Below, piece after piece: positions 59,040 through 64,000 of a stretch of 64,000 nucleotides of DNA. The position numbers were made by a program, and so were the translations under genes. Origin of the DNA: an uncultured Coriobacteriaceae bacterium (GTDB lineage Bacteria > Actinomycetota > Coriobacteriia > Coriobacteriales > Coriobacteriaceae); NCBI GenBank assembly GCA_944320725.1, contig CALUIM010000003.1:41019-105018 (forward strand). Reading direction: 5' to 3'. How positions within the stretch are numbered: position 1 is the stretch's first letter; each line of letters starts with the position of its first letter. The notes under the pieces were generated by a model that ran no database searches, was not told the origin of the DNA, and was given only the letters and a program-made list of their open reading frames with translations.

Positions 59040-60275
59040 TTACTTCTTCTTGAGGTGTCGCAGGTGCTCGTCGATGAGTTCCTCGCGGCGCTCTTGGCGC
59101 TCCTCGCGCTGAGCCTGCTCGGCTTGCACCTCTTCTTGGAACCCGGGGTCCTCGGGGCTCACGATCTCGTCTTTATGCGTCTTGGGGTTGTAATGGTGAC
59201 GCAGCACCGGCTCGAAGAGATGCAGACGCATGGCAAACGCCGCCGAGCCGATGAGGAGCACCACGAAGATCACGATGCGCAGCTCAATGCCCACCTGGTT
59301 GATGGTTGCCGCGCCCACGGAAAGCAGGATGCACCACGCGTAGATGAGCAGCACGGCCTGACGTTGGTCGAAGCCCTCGCGAATCAGGCGATGGTGGATG
59401 TGGCCCGTATCGGCCTGCCCGATGCTCACGTGCGCGCGCGTGCGCCGCACGATTGCCGAGAGCGTGTCGATGATGGGCACGCCGGCAACGATGAGCGGAA
59501 TGAGCAGCGACGTGAGCGCCGCGGTACGGCTTACCGAAAGCAGGGAGATGCTGCCAAGCGTAAAGCCCAGCAGCAACGAACCCGAGTCGCCGAGGAAGAT
59601 GCTCGCCGGATGGAAGTTGAACCGCAGAAACGCCAGGCACGCACCGGTCAGCGCGATCGAGAGCGCGGCGGCGTCACCGCGGCCCGCCAGCACAGCGAAG
59701 CTGAACATGGTGACGGCGGCGATGCCGGAAATGCCCGTGGCAAGGCCGTCGAGGCCGTCGATGAGGTTGATGATGTTCGTGTAGGCAACAAGGTAGACAA
59801 CCGTGATGGGGTAGGCGAAGATGCCGAGGCTGAGGTACTCGCCTGGCACGAAGGGATTGACGATGCTGCCGATCACGAGGCCGCCGGCTGCCGCGAGCGC
59901 GGCCGCGAGTATCTGCCCGATGAGCTTGATGCGCGGGCGGAGCGATACGACATCGTCGATAGCGCCCGTGGCCACGATCACGAGAAACGCCGCGGCGAGC
60001 ATGTAGTAGTTGACGCTCATGCTGGGATGCGGAATGAGCGCCGACGGCCAGCCCCAATACCAGGTGCCCATGATCTGCAGGGCAAGTGCCACGGCAAGGC
60101 CGCCAAAAACGGCAAGGCCTCCCATGCGGGGGATGGGCTCGGTGTTGATGCGGCGCTTAGAGGGGTAGTCGACGGCGTCGAGTCGCTTGGCAAGTCGTTT
60201 TACGACGGGAACCAAGATATAGGTCGTCGCGAAGGCGGCAGCCGCGATGCAGATATATGGGAAGATCGTATCCAT
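59040..60275 (-). CDS. WecA/TagO/MraY-family glycosyl-phosphate transferase
   Basis: A 411-residue membrane enzyme of the polyprenyl-phosphate N-acetylhexosamine-1-phosphate transferase family, which starts teichoic acid or surface glycan synthesis by loading sugar phosphate onto undecaprenyl phosphate. Key segments are RRINTEPIPRMGGLAVFGG, VIVATGAIDDVVSLRPRIKLIGQ (Asp-Asp), NIINLIDGLDGLATG (N-x-x-N-x-x-D-G-x-D-G-L), FLGDSGSLLLGF and TDTGHIHHRLI-like QADTGHIHHRLIREGF (H-I-H-H, typical of WecA/TagO, not MraY). The C-terminus is a charged coiled coil (about 360-411, Glu/Arg/Gln-rich). The start was chosen from the first helix; no clear ribosome binding site is visible. The gap after it (60276-60512) holds no gene. 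Confidence 0.9.
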   Translation of the reverse strand: MDTIFPYICIAAAAFATTYILVPVVKRLAKRLDAVDYPSKRRINTEPIPRMGGLAVFGGLAVALALQIMGTWYWGWPSALIPHPSMSVNYYMLAAAFLVIVATGAIDDVVSLRPRIKLIGQILAAALAAAGGLVIGSIVNPFVPGEYLSLGIFAYPITVVYLVAYTNIINLIDGLDGLATGISGIAAVTMFSFAVLAGRGDAAALSIALTGACLAFLRFNFHPASIFLGDSGSLLLGFTLGSISLLSVSRTAALTSLLIPLIVAGVPIIDTLSAIVRRTRAHVSIGQADTGHIHHRLIREGFDQRQAVLLIYAWCILLSVGAATINQVGIELRIVIFVVLLIGSAAFAMRLHLFEPVLRHHYNPKTHKDEIVSPEDPGFQEEVQAEQAQREERQERREELIDEHLRHLKKK

Positions 60276-60512
60276 AAAAGGGGTACCGCCGTCGTGTTCG
60301 GGTGCGTAGGTGCAATCCCATCCATGATACCCGAGTTTGCGCTTGCGCGCCCGTAAGGCATGAAGCATCACGGTCATATCAGATTCTGCGGTATTCGAGC
60401 GGTGCTGTAAGTGGCGTAATGTGGAGAAACGCTCGTTTTGAGCGCGTGCATATCCATCGTCCCCGAGGTTTTTCTATAAGTCAAGACTGGTAACGGCGAT
60501 TGGGTGCAATAA

Positions 60513-60818
60513 GATAAAGATGTTCCGCTCCCCGCGGAGCAACTGGGTGAACCGTCGCGTTTTTCTAGGGAGCCCACACAGTCGCGCCAGTACAGGTATC
60601 CTTCGTTGTTAAGGACGCTGGAAGAGGCGATGAGGGCGCCCACCTTGCAGAGGTGGGTTCATTATGGCAAAGCGGGGAGCGGTTTTTATTTCCGCATGTA
60701 GGTTGCTTGTGGGTACCGCAAGGGGCGTAGGACGTACATCACGCTCGACAGCGTGAACGCGCGCCTGGCCGACACGCCAAAATCCGGGCGTCCACGCAAG
60801 ACTGCCGTGACGGCATAG
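60513..60818 (+). pseudogene. Decayed small gene with in-frame amber stop
   Basis: One frame stays open across this stretch except for a single TAG at 60699-60701. Before it reads ...YPSLLRTLEEAMRAPTLQRW then VHYGKAGSGFYFRM; after it VACGYRKGRRTYITLDSVNARL then ADTPKSGRPRKTA. The text is protein-like, and third codon positions in the second half are mostly G or C. A CAG to TAG change would restore a protein of about 100 residues. No start codon is evident at the 5' end. CCGCTCCCCGC (about 60524) and GCGGGGAGCGG (about 60672) form an inverted repeat inside it. No family is recognised. Confidence 0.4.
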
Positions 60819-60827
60819 GCCAGATTC

Positions 60828-61094
60828 ATGAACGACAAGATCGTCTATCAGGTTGATGCGAAGCACTGTCGCGTCACGCTCTTCGAGAACCGCTTCAGAA
60901 TTGAGCTCGTTAACGGCTGGGGCAAGGTGACCAGCACCCATGAGTACTACCTCGCCCGCGTCATGTCCACGGAACGGCGCAAGCCAAAGGAAGTGCGCGT
61001 TCGCTTTGGTAGGGGATGGAACTATGTTGACATCGTCTTCAAGAAGGCCGATGATGCCGAGCGCTTTGTGCACTTCTTGAACGAGCTCATCTGA
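60828..61094 (+). CDS. Small protein, possibly PH-like
   Basis: An 88-residue protein of unknown function. It looks like strands followed by one C-terminal helix: NRFRIELVNGWGKVTSTHEYYLARVMS, KEVRVRFGRGWNYVDIVF and KKADDAERFVHFLNELI. That pattern, with a final helix of F-x-x-x-x-x-A-E-x-F-x-x-x-L-N form, resembles bacterial PH-like domains. It starts nine bases after the decayed frame upstream and may be its former operon partner. The ribosome binding site is poor. The gap to the tRNA promoter (61095-61186) holds nothing else. Confidence 0.55.
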   Translation: MNDKIVYQVDAKHCRVTLFENRFRIELVNGWGKVTSTHEYYLARVMSTERRKPKEVRVRFGRGWNYVDIVFKKADDAERFVHFLNELI

Positions 61095-61186
61095 TGTGGA
61101 GGGTGGTGCGCTGATGAGTGCGGCATCCTTTGTGGTCGCTCGAGGTGCTCGCGCTCAAACCCGAAGCGTCAATCTGGAATTAACCG

Positions 61187-61214
61187 TTGACAGCGCGGTT
61201 TTGGTTGCTAGAAT
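61187..61214 (+). promoter_or_regulatory. Promoter of the tRNA-Ala gene
   Basis: TTGACA (61187-61192), a 16-base spacer and TAGAAT (61209-61214). Transcription would start about six bases before the mature tRNA. Confidence 0.88.
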
Positions 61215-61226
61215 TAACTTCTGCTT

Positions 61227-61302
61227 GGGGACGTAGCTCAGCTGGGAGAGCGCTGCCGTCGCATGGCAGAGGCCGAGGGTTCGATTCCCTTCGTCTCCAC
61301 CA
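61227..61302 (+). tRNA. tRNA-Ala, anticodon CGC
   Basis: A full cloverleaf with encoded CCA. The acceptor stem is GGGGACG with CGTCTCC, the D arm GCTC-AGCTGGGA-GAGC, the anticodon stem CTGCC/GGCAG with loop GTCGCAT (anticodon CGC, reading GCG), and the T arm GAGGG-TTCGATT-CCCTT. Discriminator base A. GCG is a common alanine codon in this window. Confidence 0.97.
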
Positions 61303-61314
61303 CAAGCATCGTTT

Positions 61315-61346
61315 CGGGCCCCGCTTCGTCGGGGCCCGTTTTGTTT
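61315..61346 (+). terminator. Rho-independent terminator of tRNA-Ala
   Basis: CGGGCCCC pairs with GGGGCCCG around GCTTCGTC, followed by TTTTGTTTT. Confidence 0.95.
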
Positions 61347-61376
61347 TGTGTGGCGAACGCGACGAGCGGGGGCTTC

Positions 61377-63002
61377 ATGGAGATCTTTGACGGGTATGGC
61401 CGTGATGGGGCGCAGGTGTCGCGGGGTGGTCATCGCCGTCGGCGTTCCAAGCCCATGGCGCAGGGTTTGAGCATCAAAGACGTTCATGCTGTCGAGCTTG
61501 AGTATCTGAGCGCAATCGAGGCGCTCTATCGCGATGCGATCACCGCGATGCGCGGTACGCCCTACGATATCTGGTGGGATCTGGAGTACCATCCCAGCAA
61601 GGCAGCGCTCATTCGCGCGTTGCGCGCGGGCAACCTCTTCATGCTCGATGACGGCCTGACGGCGCTCGGTGCGTTCATCCTCGATGCCGAGCAGGGTGCC
61701 GATTACGACGCCATCCCGTGGCGGGTGCCATGTGCGCCTGGGGAGGTCGCGGTGCTGCATCTGCTCTGCGTTGCCCCCGAGGCGCGCGGCCGCAAGGTGG
61801 GCAGGGTGCTCATAGCTGCTGCTGTGGCAGAGGCCCGTCGTCGTGGGGCGCGAGCGCTTCGCCTGGATGTGTTCGACAACAACGAGCCTGCCATCGAGCT
61901 GTATCGTTCGTGCGGATTTGCCGATCTGGGCGTGTTCGATATCCGCGTGGGCGGCGGCCTCACGCACCCCTCGCATCTTATGGAACTCGATCTGCGGCTC
62001 GACGAGGAGGCCGACATGCGCAGCACCGACGCCCAGCCCCAGCGCGCATCGGGTGACGACGCGCGCCTGCTTGACCCCGCCGCGCTTAGCTCCTGCGCGC
62101 TGTGCCCTCGGTGTTGCGGCGTCAACCGCCTGGCAGGGGAGTGCGGCATCTGCGGTGCCGCGGGGACGCTTCGTTTAGCCCGCGCGGCGCTGCATTTTTG
62201 GGAAGAGCCGCCCATCTCCGGTACGGCGGGGTCGGGCACGGTATTTTTCAGTGGCTGTCCGCTCAAATGCGTTTACTGCCAGAACCACGAGATCTCGACC
62301 GGGAATTTCGGCATCGAGGTCACGCCCGAGCGCCTCGTGGAGATTATGCTCGAGCTGCAAGACCAAGGTGCGCTCAACATCAATCTGGTGACCGCGACAC
62401 ACTACGCGCACCTGCTGCCCACGGCGCTCGAGCACGCCAGGCGGCGCGGACTCACCATCCCCATCGTCTATAACACGAGCGGCTACGAGCGCGTCGAGGC
62501 GGTGCGTGAGCTGGGCGATCTTGTCGATATCTGGCTTACGGATTTTAAGTATGCCGACGCCGCGCTTGGCCAGCGCTTGAGCCATGTTGTCAACTATCCG
62601 GCGGTTGCTCGCGCCGCGCTTGCCGAGATGGCGGCGCATATCGAGCGCCGCGGCGGTATCGCGACGCGTGTCGATGGTACGTGGACGCGCGGCATAATCG
62701 TGCGGCATCTGGTGTTGCCGGGGCACGCGGACGATTCCTGCCGGGTGCTCGATGCCATCTGGGAGACCGCGGGTGACATCCCCATCTCGGTGATGAACCA
62801 GTACACACCTAATGCAACGATGCGCGCCGCGGGCGGCGAGCTTGCGCGCGCCGTAACCGAGGAGGAGTACGAGCGCGTGCTCGACCATGCCGACGATCTG
62901 GGCTTCACGCGGATGTACTGGCAGGAGGGCGGCGCGGTGGACGAGAGCTTCACGCCGCCGTTCGACACCACCGGCGTCCTCAAGCGCGCTGATGCGCGAT
63001 AG
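61377..63002 (+). CDS. GNAT acetyltransferase fused to a PflX-type radical SAM protein
   Basis: A 541-residue fusion. Residues about 27-205 are a GNAT N-acetyltransferase; the acetyl-CoA loop is VAPEARGRKVGRVLIAAAVAEA (Q/R-x-x-G-x-G/A form) and the last strand is YRSCGFADLGVFD. Residues about 235-541 match COG1313 (PflX): SSCALCPRCCGVNRLAGECGICG, then the radical SAM cluster SGCPLKCVYCQN (Cys 294, 298, 301), INLVTATHYAHLL, PIVYNTSGYERVEA and ISVMNQYTPNA. An internal ATG at 62016 has GAGGAGG five bases upstream, so the radical SAM half could also be made alone. The start was placed at 61377 because the frame upstream runs into the terminator and tRNA; ATG 61455 is an alternative. Targets of both halves are unknown. 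Confidence 0.88.
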   Translation: MEIFDGYGRDGAQVSRGGHRRRRSKPMAQGLSIKDVHAVELEYLSAIEALYRDAITAMRGTPYDIWWDLEYHPSKAALIRALRAGNLFMLDDGLTALGAFILDAEQGADYDAIPWRVPCAPGEVAVLHLLCVAPEARGRKVGRVLIAAAVAEARRRGARALRLDVFDNNEPAIELYRSCGFADLGVFDIRVGGGLTHPSHLMELDLRLDEEADMRSTDAQPQRASGDDARLLDPAALSSCALCPRCCGVNRLAGECGICGAAGTLRLARAALHFWEEPPISGTAGSGTVFFSGCPLKCVYCQNHEISTGNFGIEVTPERLVEIMLELQDQGALNINLVTATHYAHLLPTALEHARRRGLTIPIVYNTSGYERVEAVRELGDLVDIWLTDFKYADAALGQRLSHVVNYPAVARAALAEMAAHIERRGGIATRVDGTWTRGIIVRHLVLPGHADDSCRVLDAIWETAGDIPISVMNQYTPNATMRAAGGELARAVTEEEYERVLDHADDLGFTRMYWQEGGAVDESFTPPFDTTGVLKRADAR

Positions 63003-63173
63003 CGGGAGTGCCGGTACCGGCAGCGGCGGCGTGCGTGCTGCGCGTGGACGCTCGGTAACATTTGCTGTTGCATCGAGGTGTGCGGGCGCGCAACAGGTAT
63101 ACTGATACGCACGTATATGCTACCTGTTTCCTACCTGCGCGGGCGTTTTCGCGCACGAAAGGACGGCAAACCG

Positions 63174-63548
63174 ATGGCTCAGTTAGACACCACGCCGCTC
63201 ACCGACGAGGAGCGCGCCGAGCTCGAGGAGCTGCGTGCCGAGAAAGCGCGTCGCGAGCGCGCCGAGTTGGAGGAGCTCCGGGCAGCGCGCGCCGAGGCAT
63301 CCGCGAGCGCACCGGCGCCATCCGCTGCGCCGGCGCCTGCTGCTCGCGCCGCGGCGTCGCAGCCCGTGGTGCCCACCTCGCCCGAGGAGCGCACCTTCGG
63401 CCAGCGTATGGTGCTCTCGAGCGATGAGGACGACGACGGCATCCCCACGATGCCGCCCGCCCAGAAGATCGTCATCGGCATCTGTTTGCTCTGCGCCGTG
63501 TGCCTTGCGCTGTACGTGGTGCTCAGCAACGCCGGTGTCATCGGCTAG
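63174..63548 (+). CDS. Small coiled-coil, tail-anchored membrane protein
   Basis: A 124-residue protein of no named family. Residues about 10-45 are Glu/Arg/Leu-rich and should form a coiled coil (ERAELEELRAEKARRERAEL); an Ala/Pro/Ser linker follows (about 46-75), then an acidic stretch (SSDEDDDGIPTMP) and one C-terminal helix (about 98-118, KIVIGICLLCAVCLALYVVL). There is no signal peptide, so the N-terminus is cytoplasmic. GAAAGGACGG precedes the ATG. It lies 93 bases before the nicotinate phosphoribosyltransferase gene; a functional link is not evident. Confidence 0.75.
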   Translation: MAQLDTTPLTDEERAELEELRAEKARRERAELEELRAARAEASASAPAPSAAPAPAARAAASQPVVPTSPEERTFGQRMVLSSDEDDDGIPTMPPAQKIVIGICLLCAVCLALYVVLSNAGVIG

Positions 63549-63641
63549 CTTGTATATGCGGCGCGTCGCCCGCTGAAGCGGCGCAACCAGGTCTCTCCGC
63601 CTTCGGGCAGTCAGGCGCAGGATGTACGGAAGGAAGTTCCC

Positions 63642-64000
63642 ATGGCTCTGACAGACCCTACGCGCCCCACCGATGTATCGCTGCTCACCGACCTCTACGA
63701 GCTCACGATGGCTCAGGGGTTGTGGGAGAGCGGCAAGCTCGACGAAGAGGATTGCTTCTGCGCGTTCTACCGCGACCATCCCTTCGGCAGCGCCTATGCC
63801 GTGATGTGCGGCACCTCCGATATCCCCGATCTTGTTGAGAATCTACACTTCACGCCCGAGGATATCGACTACCTCGCCTCGCTCAAGGCGCCTGCCGGCG
63901 GTGCGATGTTCAAGCCCGCGTTCCTCGATTACCTGCGTGATTTCCGCATGCACGTCGATATCGATGCCGTGCCCGAGGGCGAGCTCGTCTTTCCGCGCGA
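63642..64000 (+). CDS. pncB: Nicotinate phosphoribosyltransferase, N-terminal fragment
   Basis: PncB joins nicotinate and PRPP to make nicotinate mononucleotide for NAD salvage. The first 119 codons lie in the window. DVSLLTDLYELTMAQGLWESG is the N-terminal family signature, followed by CFCAFYRDHPFGSAYAVMCG (F-x-x-x-x-R-x-x-P-F/G) and FTPEDIDYLASLKAPAGGAMFKPAFLDYLRDF. The ATG follows GGAAGGAAG. The rest of the gene, with the catalytic His and the PRPP site, is beyond the window. Confidence 0.95.
   Translation, partial: MALTDPTRPTDVSLLTDLYELTMAQGLWESGKLDEEDCFCAFYRDHPFGSAYAVMCGTSDIPDLVENLHFTPEDIDYLASLKAPAGGAMFKPAFLDYLRDFRMHVDIDAVPEGELVFPR

Noticed and set aside
61263..61376. Longer start for the GNAT-PflX gene inside tRNA-Ala
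   Set aside because: The extra residues are encoded by the tRNA and its terminator, which cannot be in a stable mRNA leader for this gene.
1..64000. CRISPR array, prophage, complete IS element, rRNA genes
   Set aside because: No regularly spaced repeats, phage structural genes, transposase or rRNA sequences were recognised on either strand.

Overview
The window is a high-G+C bacterial chromosome segment with mostly strong GGAGG-type ribosome binding sites, ATG/GTG/TTG starts and short intergenic gaps. The gene content (Sapep-type dipeptidase, UPF0597 cysteine desulfidase, serC-serA-DUF1015 cluster, stand-alone HMA protein plus CPx ATPase, many Cof-type HAD phosphatases, compact pst operon, four-domain S1) suggests a Gram-positive actinobacterium of the Coriobacteriia, such as Collinsella. 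That placement is inference from gene style; no 16S rRNA or other definitive marker is present.

Layout. 1-7.4 kb (mostly minus strand): start of thiC behind a TPP riboswitch, yaaA, an M18 aminopeptidase, a large secreted VWA-like surface protein, then a lower-G+C island with an inverted-repeat element and a PIN/AbrB toxin-antitoxin pair. 7.5-22.7 kb (mostly plus): polA, a HAD phosphatase with an MFS exporter, argG, argH with a cysteine desulfidase, rpsA, a lipoprotein, a PGP-like phosphatase and a pepV-type dipeptidase. 22.9-26.6 kb: the phosphate uptake operon pstSCAB. 26.7-32.5 kb: ABC-F protein with a small membrane protein, HAD, DedA, an acyltransferase and upp. 32.6-35.3 kb: a zinc-export cassette (CPx ATPase, HMA protein, SmtB-like repressor with visible operators). 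35.5-50.8 kb: mixed housekeeping and poorly characterised genes (alpha/beta hydrolase, ArfB-like rescue factor, CorA, GH13, YbaK, PF09818 ATPase, SixA-like phosphatase, DUF389, RsmJ, polysaccharide deacetylase, DEDD exonuclease, a metal exporter with a His-rich loop, a phosphoglycerate mutase family member). 49.6-53.5 kb: serC, serA and DUF1015. 53.7-64 kb: a metallophosphatase, flippase, short MGMT, HAD, trpS, a WecA/MraY-like transferase, a small decayed locus, tRNA-Ala(CGC), a GNAT-PflX radical SAM fusion, a small membrane protein and the start of nicotinate phosphoribosyltransferase.

How the genes work together. Visible functional groups are arginine synthesis (argG, argH), serine synthesis (serC, serA), phosphate import (pst), zinc resistance (repressor, carrier domain and ATPase sharing one operator type) and NAD/thiamine/uracil salvage or synthesis at the edges. 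Long intergenic palindromes recur; two, about 16.7 kb apart, share sequence and form a small repeat family. No CRISPR array, prophage, complete insertion sequence or rRNA gene was found. The least explained items are the GNAT-PflX fusion, DUF1015 beside serine genes, the RG-rich PF09818 ATPase, the VWA protein without a canonical MIDAS, and the repeat family.
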